Positions 38,463 to 47,404 of a stretch of 64,000 bases of DNA are shown here, in pieces. The notes under the pieces were generated by a model. That model had not been told where the DNA came from, searched no databases, and worked only from the letters and a program-made list of their open reading frames with translations. Positions within the stretch are counted from its first letter, which is position 1, and each line of letters opens with the position of its first letter. The stretch comes from Polyangiaceae bacterium (GTDB lineage Bacteria > Myxococcota_A > Polyangia > Polyangiales > Polyangiaceae). Position numbers and translations under genes: made by a program. The stretch spans positions 310,001-374,000 of the forward strand of contig JAHBVX010000005.1 of the NCBI GenBank assembly GCA_019637295.1. The letters run 5' to 3'.

Positions 38463-39045
38463 GGCGCTGTCGTCCTTCGTTGAAGACGAAGGAGGGGCTG
38501 ACCTCCACGCCGTAGCTCAGCGCCAGATCGATGCCGCGCGACAGCTCGGCGTGCGCTCGCCCGGAGTACAAGAGCTCCTCGATGGCGGGTACCGACAGCC
38601 CGAGCCGATCCCCCACCTCGAGCTGCGCCTTGCGCTGAGAAATGTCGATCCCATCGCGGAAGAACGCGAGGCGCAGGGCCCACGCGGCGCGGCGGAACGC
38701 CTCCCGATCGTACAGCTTCACGGCTGCAAGAAAGATGTGGCAGCCCAGCGACGAGGTGGGCGCCGCGCGCGCCCAGGCGTCCGGATGGATGCTCACGTGA
38801 TCGAACCGGCTCACGACCCCGCGCACGTGGTCGGCATACGCCGCGAGTCCGCCGCGCTCGGCCCAGCGTTGCTCGAGCTTGCTGCGCGCGTCACCGAAGA
38901 CCGTCATGAAGTGACAGTCGACCGAGACCTCCGCGCCGAACTCCGCCTCGAGCTCGTCGAGTCGAGCCTGACCGACGTAGGCCCAGACGCACAGCACGTC
39001 GGAGAAGTACTGCACCGTCACCGGACTCGAAGCGGCTGCCGTCAT
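38377..39045 (-). CDS. DsbA-family thioredoxin-fold protein (HCCA isomerase-like)
   Basis: The 222-aa protein opens VTVQYFSDVLCVWAYVGQARL, the entry strand of the DsbA/FrnE/2-hydroxychromene-2-carboxylate isomerase fold, and ends with VSPSFVFNEGRQRLNGNVGYRV, including the cis-Pro (SPSF) loop. The CxxC is CVWA, with only the first Cys kept, so disulfide exchange is unlikely; this is typical of HCCA isomerase/GST-kappa branches. No signal peptide. It overlaps the AgmX-like gene by 86 bp in convergent orientation. Confidence 0.8.
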   Translation of the reverse strand: MTAAASSPVTVQYFSDVLCVWAYVGQARLDELEAEFGAEVSVDCHFMTVFGDARSKLEQRWAERGGLAAYADHVRGVVSRFDHVSIHPDAWARAAPTSSLGCHIFLAAVKLYDREAFRRAAWALRLAFFRDGIDISQRKAQLEVGDRLGLSVPAIEELLYSGRAHAELSRGIDLALSYGVEVSPSFVFNEGRQRLNGNVGYRVIEANVRELLRSPEQGHSWC

Positions 39046-39090
39046 GCCTCGCTCATACTCGCTCGGCGTGGGCGCGACACGGCGAAAGAC

Positions 39091-39864
39091 TCACGGCTCC
39101 GCGCACACCGGATCGCCCGCTGCGCAACTCGACGCCCTGCGCGAACGCTCGGGCGGGCTCGGCAGCGAAAGCTGGGGCTGTGCCAGCGGGTTGCTCGCGT
39201 TCCACCGCTCCACGAAGCCCTCCGGGGCCGCGAGACCTCCGGGACGATAGGGCTTGGCCAGCGCGGTCGCCGCGCTCGCCCTTGGCGCGCCGAGCAGGAC
39301 GGGATAGCTCACCGTGACGTACTGCCCAGGTAGGCTGGGGAAGCGCAGATCGAAGAAGGTCCGTAGCAAGCAGCGACGGGTCTCGAGATCGTCGAGGGTC
39401 TGGCTCTCTTCCCGGGCGCGATGGACCTGGCCGTCGGGGCCGATCACGAAGCGCGCGACGAAGGTGCCCGCGAGCTTGGGGCTCCGCAGCAGCCCCCGCT
39501 GGTAGCAGCCGCGGAAGCGGCCGACGTTGAGCTGCACCACCCGCTGCACGGCCTGCGCGGGCACTCGGTGGTGCCGACTGGGCTCGGCGTCGTCGGTGAC
39601 CGGGTCCCGCTCGAGGGGCTCGAGCGGCGCGGCGTTCGCGGGCTCGTCCGTGGAGCCCGCGGCCCCGGTCGCTACCGCCACCTCCATCGCGCGGCGCAGC
39701 TCCGGGGGCGGAGCGAACACCGGGCGTTCGGCGGCTCCAGCGGCTCGGGTCGCCACGGCTAGCCGCGGCTGGGAGCTGGCCGCTGGCGACGAAGCGCAGC
39801 CCGCGGTGAAGAGCACAATCGAGAGCAACCCAGTCCGTCGCACGCCCGGGTCCGACAGCCGCAC
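39091..39864 (-). CDS. AgmX/PglI-domain lipoprotein
   Basis: The 257-aa product has a signal sequence with lipobox VLFTAGC (Cys23). A Pro/Ala-rich linker precedes the AgmX/PglI C-terminal-type domain (about 105-195): VQLNVGRFRGCYQRGL, GTFVARFVIGPDGQVHRA, RRCLLRTFFDLRFP and YVTVSYPVLL, with the characteristic pair of Cys. The tail (about 210-257) is Pro/Ser-rich. It starts with GTG. The same domain is in the protein at 37992-38462, on the opposite strand 630 bp away. Confidence 0.7.
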   Translation of the reverse strand: MRLSDPGVRRTGLLSIVLFTAGCASSPAASSQPRLAVATRAAGAAERPVFAPPPELRRAMEVAVATGAAGSTDEPANAAPLEPLERDPVTDDAEPSRHHRVPAQAVQRVVQLNVGRFRGCYQRGLLRSPKLAGTFVARFVIGPDGQVHRAREESQTLDDLETRRCLLRTFFDLRFPSLPGQYVTVSYPVLLGAPRASAATALAKPYRPGGLAAPEGFVERWNASNPLAQPQLSLPSPPERSRRASSCAAGDPVCAEP

Positions 39865-39888
39865 AGGGCGCGAAGTTCCCGAAAGGGC

Positions 39889-40509
39889 CTAGCGGTGGGG
39901 CGGCCCGGGTTCGAGCGTCGCCACGATCTCCGCCGTGAGCGACTCGAGCTCGCGCAGCCTACGGGTCACCACGCGGCGGTACAGCCCCCGGGTCAGCAGG
40001 TACACCAGCACCAGCCACAGCACCCCCGCGACCGTCATCAACCGCAGCGCCCCCGCCAGCCCCAGCAGCGGGATCACGACCCCCATGCCGCCGCCCCCGA
40101 CTCCCCCCACGACCCCCCCGAACAGCGCCCCCGCCAGGCTGCCCAGGCCCTCGGTGGCGCGCACGCGAGTCTGGCCTCGCAGCGTCGCGACGGTGATCTC
40201 GACGGTGCGAGAGCTGCCGCGTGCGCTGCTGAAGGTGAGCGAGCGCCCGATGCGCTGGACCTCCCCCACGTGGCCGAGCCGCGAGCGGACCAGCTCGAGG
40301 ATCTCCTCGGCGGCGGCGTCGTCGAGCTCGGCCACGACCCCGCGCTCGACGCGCAGCTCCCCCGGGCCTCCGCGCAGCAGGGAGGCAAAGTTTGCCGGCT
40401 CGAGCTGCTCCGCCCGGCCGGCGGCGAGCTGGGCGCGGGCGCTCGCGAGCTCGTCCTCCAGCTCGCGCAGCCGCGCTTTGAGATGCTCGAGCTCTTCCCG
40501 GTAGGCCAC
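39889..40509 (-). CDS. Coiled-coil membrane protein of unknown function
   Basis: A 206-aa protein (GTG start). Residues 1-~45 form a heptad-rich coiled coil ([24 protein letters not shown]). A soluble beta region then follows (~50-120), and two membrane segments lie around 124-170 (a Gly-rich [25 protein letters not shown] and [17 protein letters not shown]). The C-terminus ends in short helices. No family recognised. Confidence 0.6.
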   Translation of the reverse strand: MAYREELEHLKARLRELEDELASARAQLAAGRAEQLEPANFASLLRGGPGELRVERGVVAELDDAAAEEILELVRSRLGHVGEVQRIGRSLTFSSARGSSRTVEITVATLRGQTRVRATEGLGSLAGALFGGVVGGVGGGGMGVVIPLLGLAGALRLMTVAGVLWLVLVYLLTRGLYRRVVTRRLRELESLTAEIVATLEPGPPHR

Positions 40510-40595
40510 GATCGTCAGCCGAGCCTAGCAAACGGGAGATGAGCCTGCTCGTTCAGTGGACAGTGGAGCGCGGGGTCGGGCATGTTGTACGCATC

Positions 40596-41834
40596 ATGGA
40601 CTCCAGGCCGCGTGTTTTGGGCGTCGTGCTTGCGGGCGGCGAGGGCAGTCGGCTCGCTCCGCTGACGAGGGACCGCGCCAAACCAGCCGTACCGTTCGGC
40701 GGCGTGTACCGCTTGATCGACTTCGCTCTGTCCAACCTGGTCAACGGTGGCTACCTGCGCATCGCCGTCCTGACGCAGTACAAGAGCCACAGCCTGGACC
40801 GTCACATCGCCCAGTGCTGGCGCATGAGCCCCCTGTTCGGGAACTTCGTGATGAGCGTGCCGGCGCAGATGCGCGTCGGCAAGCGCTGGTTCGAGGGCTC
40901 CGCGGACGCCATCTACCAGAACCTGAACCTGATCCAGGACGAGTCCCCCAAGTACATTTGCGTCTTCGGCGCCGACCACATCTACCGCATGGACCCGTCC
41001 CAGATGGTCGCCGCACACATCGCCTCCGGCGCCGGCGTGACGGTGGCGGGCATCCGAGTCCCAGTCTCGGAGGCGTCCCGCTTCGGGATCATCGAGCCCG
41101 ACGCCTCCGGCCGCATCGCTCGCTTCCGCGAGAAGCCCTCCGACGCCGTCGGCCTCGCGGACGCGCCGGACTTCGCGCTGGCGTCGATGGGCAACTACGT
41201 ATTTTCCACGGATGTCCTCGTGGCCGCCGTAAAGGAGGACGCGGTGCGCGCCGGCAGCCGCCACGACATGGGAGGCGACATCATCACGACCCTCGTCGAG
41301 AAGGGGCAGGCCGCGGTCTACGACTTCTCGACGAACATCGTCCCCGGCTCGACGGAGCGGGATCGCGGCTACTGGCGGGACGTGGGCACGCTGGACAGCT
41401 ACTTCGACGCGCAGATGGACCTCATCAGCGTGCACCCGGTGTTCAACCTCTACAACCTGGCCTGGCCCATCCACACCTGGTACGGCTCGCTGCCCCCGGC
41501 CAAGTTCGTCTTCGACGAGGATGGCCGGCGCGGCTACGCCGTGGACTCCATCGTGGCCCCCGGCGCCATCCTCTCGGGAGCGATCTTGCGCCGCTGCGTG
41601 GTCTCGCCTGGCGTTCACGTCGACAGTGGCGCGCTGGTCGAGGACTCGGTCTTGATGCACGACGTCCGCATCGGCCCCGGCGCCATCGTCAAGCGGGCCA
41701 TCCTGGACAAGACCGTCACCATCCCGGCGGATGCCCGGATCGGCGTGGATCCGGAGCACGACCGTGCGCGCGGGTTCGTCGTGAGCGACGAGGGTGTGGT
41801 GGTGGTTGGCAAAGGCGCCGTGGTGACTCCGTGA
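40596..41834 (+). CDS. glgC: Glucose-1-phosphate adenylyltransferase
   Basis: The 412-aa enzyme makes ADP-glucose for glycogen. The nucleotidyltransferase start [29 protein letters not shown] is complete, followed by [12 protein letters not shown] (catalytic Asp), [21 protein letters not shown], and a C-terminal left-handed beta helix with [17 protein letters not shown] at 40596 was chosen because the conserved first strand begins six residues later; an earlier ATG (40539) is possible. The downstream glgA-like gene overlaps by 4 bp. Confidence 0.95.
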   Translation: MDSRPRVLGVVLAGGEGSRLAPLTRDRAKPAVPFGGVYRLIDFALSNLVNGGYLRIAVLTQYKSHSLDRHIAQCWRMSPLFGNFVMSVPAQMRVGKRWFEGSADAIYQNLNLIQDESPKYICVFGADHIYRMDPSQMVAAHIASGAGVTVAGIRVPVSEASRFGIIEPDASGRIARFREKPSDAVGLADAPDFALASMGNYVFSTDVLVAAVKEDAVRAGSRHDMGGDIITTLVEKGQAAVYDFSTNIVPGSTERDRGYWRDVGTLDSYFDAQMDLISVHPVFNLYNLAWPIHTWYGSLPPAKFVFDEDGRRGYAVDSIVAPGAILSGAILRRCVVSPGVHVDSGALVEDSVLMHDVRIGPGAIVKRAILDKTVTIPADARIGVDPEHDRARGFVVSDEGVVVVGKGAVVTP

Positions 41835-43036
41835 GCACGGGTCCCGTCGCCCTGCTGACGCGCGAGTACCCTCCGGAGGTGTACGGCGGGGCGGGAGTCC
41901 ACGTCGAGTACCTGGTGCGCGAGCTGCGCGAGCTGACCGAGGTTCAGGTGCACTGCTTCGGAGCACACCGCAGCGAGCCGGGCGTCACGTGCCACCCGTC
42001 GTGGTCGGAGCTGTCGGGCAGCGCCCCTCACCTCGCGGCCCTGCGCACCGTCTCGACGGATCTGTCCATGGCGCAGCGCGCCGAAGGCGCGCGTCTCGTC
42101 CACAGTCACACCTGGTACACGAACTTCGGCGGGCACCTGGCCAAGCTGCTCTACGGCGTGCCCCACGTGATGACCAGCCACAGCCTCGAGCCCCTGCGGC
42201 CCTGGAAGGAGGAGCAGCTCGGCGGTGGCTATCGCTTGTCCTCGTTCTGCGAGCGGACCGCGGTCGAGAACGCTGACGCCGTCATCGCCGTCTCGGGCGG
42301 GATGAAGGCGGACGTCCTGCGCACCTACCCCGCGGTGGATCCGACGCGGGTACACGTCATTCCCAACGGCATCGACTTGGACGAGTTTCGTCGCACCGAG
42401 GCTCCCGAGCTGCTGCGCAAGCTGGGTGTCGATCCGGACGCCGCCTACGTCATCTTCGTGGGTCGCATCACGCGGCAGAAGGGCGTGGTCCACCTGCTCG
42501 ACGCCGCGCGCCTGCTGCCCAAAGAGCTCGGGCTGGTGCTGTGCGCGGGCGAGCCCGACACGCCCGAGATCGCCGCAGAGATGAACAGCCGGGTGGCGGC
42601 GCTGCGGGCGGAGCGCGGCGGGGTGGTCTGGATCGAGCAGATGCTGCCTCGCCCGCAGCTCATCGCGCTGCTGTCGCACGCGCGGGCCTTCGTCTGCCCA
42701 TCGGTCTACGAGCCCTTCGGGATCGTGAACCTCGAGGCCATGGCCTGCGGGGCTCCGGTGATCGCGTCGGCGGTGGGCGGGATCCCGGAGATCGTGGTGC
42801 CTCGGGTCACCGGCGAGCTGGTCCCCCTCGAGTTGACCCGCGGGGGCTTGCCAGGACCCGTCGATCCCGCGCGGTTCGCCCAGGACCTCGCGAGCGCCAT
42901 CGCCTCCGTCGCCACCTCACCAGAGCGGGCCGCGGCGCTGGGGCGGGCGGGGCGGGCCCGGGCCGAGGCGGAGTTCTCCTGGCGCGCCGTGGCGAAGAAG
43001 ACCTTCGACTTGTATCGAGCGCTGGCGCCCGCTTGA
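41831..43036 (+). CDS. glgA: GT4 glycogen synthase / maltose-1-phosphate synthase (GlgA/GlgM type)
   Basis: GTG at 41831 gives 401 aa, shorter than the GT5 GlgA of E. coli. The layout is GT4: [21 protein letters not shown] at the N-terminus, [27 protein letters not shown] and [20 protein letters not shown] with the donor-site Glu. This is the actinobacterial GlgA family, whose Mycobacterium member (GlgM) mainly makes maltose-1-phosphate from ADP-glucose for the GlgE route. Which reaction applies cannot be told here; no glgE or glgB is in view. Coupled to glgC. Confidence 0.85.
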   Translation: MSTGPVALLTREYPPEVYGGAGVHVEYLVRELRELTEVQVHCFGAHRSEPGVTCHPSWSELSGSAPHLAALRTVSTDLSMAQRAEGARLVHSHTWYTNFGGHLAKLLYGVPHVMTSHSLEPLRPWKEEQLGGGYRLSSFCERTAVENADAVIAVSGGMKADVLRTYPAVDPTRVHVIPNGIDLDEFRRTEAPELLRKLGVDPDAAYVIFVGRITRQKGVVHLLDAARLLPKELGLVLCAGEPDTPEIAAEMNSRVAALRAERGGVVWIEQMLPRPQLIALLSHARAFVCPSVYEPFGIVNLEAMACGAPVIASAVGGIPEIVVPRVTGELVPLELTRGGLPGPVDPARFAQDLASAIASVATSPERAAALGRAGRARAEAEFSWRAVAKKTFDLYRALAPA

Positions 43037-43082
43037 CCTCTCGGCAAACGCCTGAATTTCGGGCACACTGCAGGGCATCGCG

Positions 43083-44024
43083 GTGGCGTCCGACAAGCCC
43101 TTCATCAGCGTCTTCCCCGACGACTCGGATCTCGAAGATCGAACGGCGGTCGTGCACTTGGCCGATCTGCGGCGGTCGAGCATGCCGACCCGACCCGACC
43201 GTCATGTCCTCGTGCGCATGGACGCCTCGCACGTGGGGCAGGTGCTGAGTCTGGAGGGAGACGAGTACCTCCTCGGCCGCCACCCCAGCTGCCAGGTGGT
43301 GCTCACGGACGACGGCGTCAGTCGCAAGCACGCTCGCATCCGGCGTGACGGCGACGGCTTCGTGCTCGAGGACCTGCAGAGCGCGAACGGGACGTTCGTG
43401 CATGGCAAGCGCATCGAGCATCAGTTGCTCGCCGACGGCGACGTGTTCCAGCTGGGCCCGACGGTGCTGTTCCGCTACACGTTCACGGACTCGAGCCAGG
43501 AGCGCATGCTGCAGCAGTTGTACGAGGCCAGCGTGAAGGACGCGCTGACCGGCGCGTACAACCGAGAGCACTTCGACGAGCGCCTCAAGATGGAGGTCGC
43601 CTATGCCCGCCGTCACGACACCATCGTCTCGCTCGTGATGTTCGACCTCGATCACTTCAAGCAGGTCAATGACGCCTACGGCCACCCGGCGGGGGACTTG
43701 GTGCTGATCGAGACCTCCCGCCGCGTGGCGAGCGGGCTGCGCACGGAGGACGTGTTCGCGCGCTACGGAGGCGAGGAGTTCGCCGTCATCCTGCGCGGCA
43801 TCGACCTCGCGGGCGCCGCCGCCGTAGGCGACCGGCTGCGGCTGCACATCGCCGCAGGCCCCGTGCCCACGGACGCCGGCGCCGTAGCCGTCAGCGCCAG
43901 CGTCGGGGTCGCCAGCCTCAGCTGCTGTGACGAACCAGCGACGACGACGCTGGTCGCGATCGCCGATCGTCGCCTCTACTTGGCCAAGCGCGGCGGGCGC
44001 AATCGAGTGATCTCGACCGGTTGA
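43083..44024 (+). CDS. FHA-GGDEF signalling protein (predicted diguanylate cyclase)
   Basis: The 313-aa product (GTG start) has an FHA domain (about 55-125: YLLGRHPSCQVVLTDDGVSRKHARI, SANGTFVHGKRI) with intact phosphothreonine-binding residues, then a GGDEF domain (about 145-313) with VSLVMFDLDHFKQVNDAYGH and the active GGEEF motif (RYGGEEFAV). It should make cyclic-di-GMP, with activity tuned by binding phosphorylated threonine. A Ser/Thr kinase gene ends 10 bp away on the other strand, a plausible partner. The FHA-GGDEF layout is common in Myxococcota. Confidence 0.9.
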   Translation: MASDKPFISVFPDDSDLEDRTAVVHLADLRRSSMPTRPDRHVLVRMDASHVGQVLSLEGDEYLLGRHPSCQVVLTDDGVSRKHARIRRDGDGFVLEDLQSANGTFVHGKRIEHQLLADGDVFQLGPTVLFRYTFTDSSQERMLQQLYEASVKDALTGAYNREHFDERLKMEVAYARRHDTIVSLVMFDLDHFKQVNDAYGHPAGDLVLIETSRRVASGLRTEDVFARYGGEEFAVILRGIDLAGAAAVGDRLRLHIAAGPVPTDAGAVAVSASVGVASLSCCDEPATTTLVAIADRRLYLAKRGGRNRVISTG

Positions 44025-44033
44025 GTCGAGCGC

Positions 44034-44888
44034 TTACTGGCTCCACACGTCCAGCTTCTGCAGGTCTTCCCACACCTGCGCGGGCGAGGTGTAGCGGTAC
44101 TGCTCCGTCCGTCGGAGCATCACGCTGGCGATCTTTCCGAGCGGCGTACCGAGCGCTTCCGCCTTGGCGCGGGGCAGCCCCTGCCGGATCTGCTCGACGA
44201 TCGCGTCGTAGCCCTGTGAGAAGTCGATGGCCGTCTCGCCAGTGTGCATCTGGTACAGCAGCAATCCCAGCTGGTACAGATCGCTCTGCTTCGTGGTGTA
44301 ACCGCCCGCGGCCACTTCGGGCGCCATGATGCGGTGGTGCACGACCTGCGGGCGCACGGCGTACTGCCCGTACATCTCCTGCGAGATGCCCAGGTCGCTC
44401 AGCTTGCAGATGATGTTCGGTCCTTGCACGATCAGTACGTTGCCAGCGTGCAGGTCGTTGTGAACGATCTCGTTGTCCGCGAGGTACTGGATGGCGAACA
44501 GGAGCTGTCGCATCACCTCGACCACCAGGCGATCGGTGAAGGGGCGGCCGAGCATGCTCTCGAGGGAGTGGTCGCAGCGCTCCAGCACCAGGTAGAACAG
44601 GCCTTGGTGCTCGAAGTAGTCGAACACGTAGACGATGTTGGGGTGACGGACCCGATACAACCGCTCGGCCTCGCTGACCCACTCGCCGCGCACCTGCTCG
44701 TAGGGCCGATTCTGCGGCTGGAACACCTTCAGCGCGAAGGACTGGTCGAACGGGCCAACGCACTCGAACACGGCCCCGTAGGCGCCATCCCCCAGCAAAT
44801 TGCCGAGCAAATAGCTGAAGCCCCGGGGAGAGCGGACCACCCCCCCGCTCATGGGGAAGGCCTGCGACATGGTCAAATACTGGGTCAC
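44034..44888 (-). CDS. Serine/threonine protein kinase with HND catalytic loop
   Basis: A 284-aa single-domain Hanks-type kinase. G-loop LGDGAYGAVFE (about 33-43), VAIK-like ALKVF, catalytic loop HNDLHAGNVLI and LSDLGIS in place of DFG. The HRD arginine is replaced by Asn, so activation-loop control probably differs, but the catalytic Asp and metal-binding Asn are kept. MAPE replaces the APE motif well. There is no transmembrane segment or sensor domain. A GTG at 44888 or ATG at 44870 may be the start. The kinase faces the FHA-GGDEF gene. Confidence 0.85.
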   Translation of the reverse strand: MTQYLTMSQAFPMSGGVVRSPRGFSYLLGNLLGDGAYGAVFECVGPFDQSFALKVFQPQNRPYEQVRGEWVSEAERLYRVRHPNIVYVFDYFEHQGLFYLVLERCDHSLESMLGRPFTDRLVVEVMRQLLFAIQYLADNEIVHNDLHAGNVLIVQGPNIICKLSDLGISQEMYGQYAVRPQVVHHRIMAPEVAAGGYTTKQSDLYQLGLLLYQMHTGETAIDFSQGYDAIVEQIRQGLPRAKAEALGTPLGKIASVMLRRTEQYRYTSPAQVWEDLQKLDVWSQ

Positions 44889-44953
44889 GCTCGGGACAAT
44901 CCTACTCGTCCGCCTTGTCTTGTGCCGGAAGGTTGGCTATTAGCTCGCGTCCC

Positions 44954-45121
44954 ATGGCGAATCGAGCGATTTGGAACGTCCGCAAGCGGCACGAGTGGTT
45001 GAGCACACCGGTCAAGCCCAAGCGCCTGAAGCGGCGCAAGCGGCTGCGCATCGGCCTCGAGCAGGCCCTCGAGCGCAAGCGGCAGAGAGCCGCAGCGGCC
45101 GCCCAGCCCGCGGGCGCCTGA
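44954..45121 (+). CDS. Small basic protein of unknown function
   Basis: A 55-aa protein starting MANRAIWNVRKRHEWL, with about a third Lys/Arg (KPKRLKRRKRLRIG, ALERKRQR). Its charge recalls ribosomal or nucleic-acid-binding proteins but I know no match. It is short, so it may be spurious; the conserved-looking aromatic start and a codon pattern free of stops argue for a gene. It lies between the kinase and the isoaspartyl peptidase. Confidence 0.4.
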   Translation: MANRAIWNVRKRHEWLSTPVKPKRLKRRKRLRIGLEQALERKRQRAAAAAQPAGA

Positions 45122-45132
45122 GCCGAGGCGCG

Positions 45133-46053
45133 CTAGTCCCCGGTCGCCGCCTCGGGCGCCGAGGCTGACAGCGCGCCCCAGGTCATGGTCGCGGTCGAGC
45201 GCGCGAGGCCCAGGCGACCCCGACGGTCGACCAGGATGATGCCGCCGCTCGAACCGACCCGGGCCTCGAGCTCCGCGATGACCGCCCGCGCGGCTGCCTC
45301 GGGCTCGTCGCCCTGCACCATCGCGGCGACCGCGCGGCCCGCCAGCACCAACCGCAGGATCCCCTCGCCGTGCCCCGTGGCCGACGCCGCGCCCCCCGCA
45401 TCGTCGGCGTAGGTGCCCGCGCCGAGCAGCGGGCTGTCGCCCACGCGCCCGAGCCGCTTGCCGGCCGTCCCGCCGGTGCTCGTCGCCGCCGCGACGTGAC
45501 CGGCCCGGTCCCGCGCCACCGCGCCCACGGTACCGCCGGCCCAGTTGCTGCCTTGCCCGGCCTGCACCGCGGCCAGCTTGCTGCGCGCCGCCTCGGTGAT
45601 CATCGACTCGGGCTCTGCCGCTCGGAAGCCGCGGGAGCGGGCGAACGCCGCAGCCCCCGCTCCTGCGTACAAGACATGTCGTCCCTCGTCGAGCGCGCCC
45701 CGGGCGATGGCGATGGGATTGCGAAACGGCGGCAGCGCGCACACGCCGCCGGCGCGCAGGTCAGCTCCCGACATGAGCGCCGCGTCCAGCTCGAGGGTGC
45801 CGGCTTCGGTCAAGCACGCGCCGGTCCCCGCGTTGAAGCAAGGGTCGTCTTCAAGCACCATCACCGCCGCCTGCACGGCGTCCAGGGCGCCGCCGCCGCC
45901 GCGCAGTCGCTCGGCGCCGGCGCGGGCCGCGCGCGCGCACCCGTCACGATGCGCCGGCAGTCGGTCCGCCGGGACGTCGCCTGCGCCGCCGTGCACGAGG
46001 ATGCTCCACTCGGCCTCGCCCTGGCCCTGACTGTAGCGCACCCGACCGCTCAT
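45133..46053 (-). CDS. Isoaspartyl peptidase / L-asparaginase (N-terminal nucleophile)
   Basis: A 306-aa Ntn-hydrolase that cleaves itself at Thr175 (NWAGGTVGAVARD) to free the catalytic threonine. The opening SILVHGGAGDVP and the NAGTGACLTEAGTLELDAALM substrate block are typical of isoaspartyl peptidase/type III asparaginases, as is TSTGGTAGKRLGRVGDSPLLGAGTYAD. It cleaves beta-aspartyl dipeptides from damaged proteins. Start 46053 overlaps the previous gene by 4 bp. The far upstream extension to 46449 reads that membrane gene out of frame. Confidence 0.9.
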   Translation of the reverse strand: MSGRVRYSQGQGEAEWSILVHGGAGDVPADRLPAHRDGCARAARAGAERLRGGGGALDAVQAAVMVLEDDPCFNAGTGACLTEAGTLELDAALMSGADLRAGGVCALPPFRNPIAIARGALDEGRHVLYAGAGAAAFARSRGFRAAEPESMITEAARSKLAAVQAGQGSNWAGGTVGAVARDRAGHVAAATSTGGTAGKRLGRVGDSPLLGAGTYADDAGGAASATGHGEGILRLVLAGRAVAAMVQGDEPEAAARAVIAELEARVGSSGGIILVDRRGRLGLARSTATMTWGALSASAPEAATGD

Positions 46054-46790
46054 GCCTCCACCCCGAGCTGCCGGCGCCAGCGCGCCAGCGCGTGCAGCGC
46101 GAGGGGTAGTGCCGCGGCAGGAAGCAGCACGACGCTGATCCGACCTGCGGCGGCGGCGTGCAGCAGCACGATGGTGCCCAGCAGCGTCGCTAGCGGCGCG
46201 AGCCAGCGCGAGCCGGCTCCTGACGACGCGATCGCCCACCAGGGCCCCACCAGCGCCAACGCACCGACAACCAGCTGCGCGCCGCGCCGCGCGTCGACTC
46301 CAACCGCGGCAGCCGCCGGCTCGAAGCGCTCGATGTCGCCCTGAGCGCCCACCGACAGTCCCGCGCCGGGCTCGACCAGCCGGCCATCGACCAGGAGCCA
46401 GTCCGCCGTGCCAGCCACGCTTGGGAAGAGCGAGCTCGGATCCGACCAAGGCGACGCGACCAGCCCGAGCGCGACCGCTCCCACGAGCCAGGCCGCGAGC
46501 AGCGCTCCCCGCAGCGCGCGCGGGGCGGTGACGCCGAGCGCGGCCAGGGTGGCAAGCTCACCGCGCAGCACCGCCTGCCGCTCCACCACGATGCACGCGA
46601 CGACGCTGAGGGCTGGGGCAAACACGCTCAGCCGCGCGAGTCGCTCGGCTGCAGTGCTGCCGACCTCGTCGGTGGTGACCACTACCGCCGACGCAGCGGC
46701 CACCAGCGCGCACGCGAGCAACCCGGTCCGCACACAGAGAAGGCGATCGAAGGGGGTCAGCCGCACACCATAGACTTGCCCCAAAGCCAC
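46050..46790 (-). CDS. Half-size LptF/LptG-like membrane protein
   Basis: A 246-aa Ala/Leu-rich protein with five or six predicted membrane segments. LARLSVFAPALSVVACIVVERQAVLRGELATLAALGVTAPRALRG resembles the LptF/G permease motif in which a short cytoplasmic helix (GELxALxxxG) meets LptB. The jellyroll domain is very small (about 125-165), so this would be a degenerate or minimal relative. GTG starts only 21 bp from the divergent lipoprotein gene. The relationship is by pattern only; alternative: unrelated polytopic protein. Confidence 0.5.
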   Translation of the reverse strand: MALGQVYGVRLTPFDRLLCVRTGLLACALVAAASAVVVTTDEVGSTAAERLARLSVFAPALSVVACIVVERQAVLRGELATLAALGVTAPRALRGALLAAWLVGAVALGLVASPWSDPSSLFPSVAGTADWLLVDGRLVEPGAGLSVGAQGDIERFEPAAAAVGVDARRGAQLVVGALALVGPWWAIASSGAGSRWLAPLATLLGTIVLLHAAAAGRISVVLLPAAALPLALHALARWRRQLGVEA

Positions 46791-46811
46791 GAGCTTCGCT
46801 AGCGGTAGCGC

Positions 46812-47336
46812 ATGAGACTCGCCGCCGCGCTAGCCCTGGTTGCCCTGACCTCCGGCTGTATGGACCCGTCCAAGGACGCGAAGATCCCGGGCGAGCCCTT
46901 GGGCACCTTCCATGTGGTGGGCAAGCTGCAGCACTCGAGCTGTGGACCCGGTGCGGTGGGCTCGACGGACGTGTGGGAGTTCGACATGCAGCTCTCGAGA
47001 GACGGCCCGGATCTCTACTGGCTCAACGGGCAAGAGCCGATCTGGGGCAAGGTCGCCTCGGACGGCGTGTCCTTCTCCTTCGACACGGCGACGCAGGTCA
47101 CCCTGCGGGAGCCCAAGGGCGCGATGCCCGGCTGCGCCATCGTGCGCCGGGATGTGGCCAGCGGGACCCTGGACCACCCTGAAAACATAGGTGGTTTCGA
47201 AGGCTTGATGCGCTTCGGCTACGCCCAGACGCCGGACAGCGACTGCCTGGAGCTGGTGAGTGTGGACGGTGGGTTCGCTACCCTGCCGTGTGAGATCAGC
47301 TACCGCGTCTCAGCCACAAAGACCAAGGATCCCTGA
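46812..47336 (+). CDS. Small lipoprotein of unknown function
   Basis: The 174-aa protein has a clear signal peptide and lipobox (LALVALTSGC, Cys16). The mature part is beta-rich with conserved-looking Cys (SSCGPGAVG, MPGCAIV, DSDCLELV, TLPCEIS), suggesting two disulfides. I recognise no family. Its stop codon lies at the edge of an inverted repeat (GAGGCT-TG-AGCCTC, 47335-47348). Confidence 0.65.
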   Translation: MRLAAALALVALTSGCMDPSKDAKIPGEPLGTFHVVGKLQHSSCGPGAVGSTDVWEFDMQLSRDGPDLYWLNGQEPIWGKVASDGVSFSFDTATQVTLREPKGAMPGCAIVRRDVASGTLDHPENIGGFEGLMRFGYAQTPDSDCLELVSVDGGFATLPCEISYRVSATKTKDP

Positions 47337-47404
47337 GGCTTGAGCCTCCGGTGGGAGGCGCACTTTTGGCGCCAGGGCGCCGGCCATGCTATGTCTGAAC
47401 CAAC

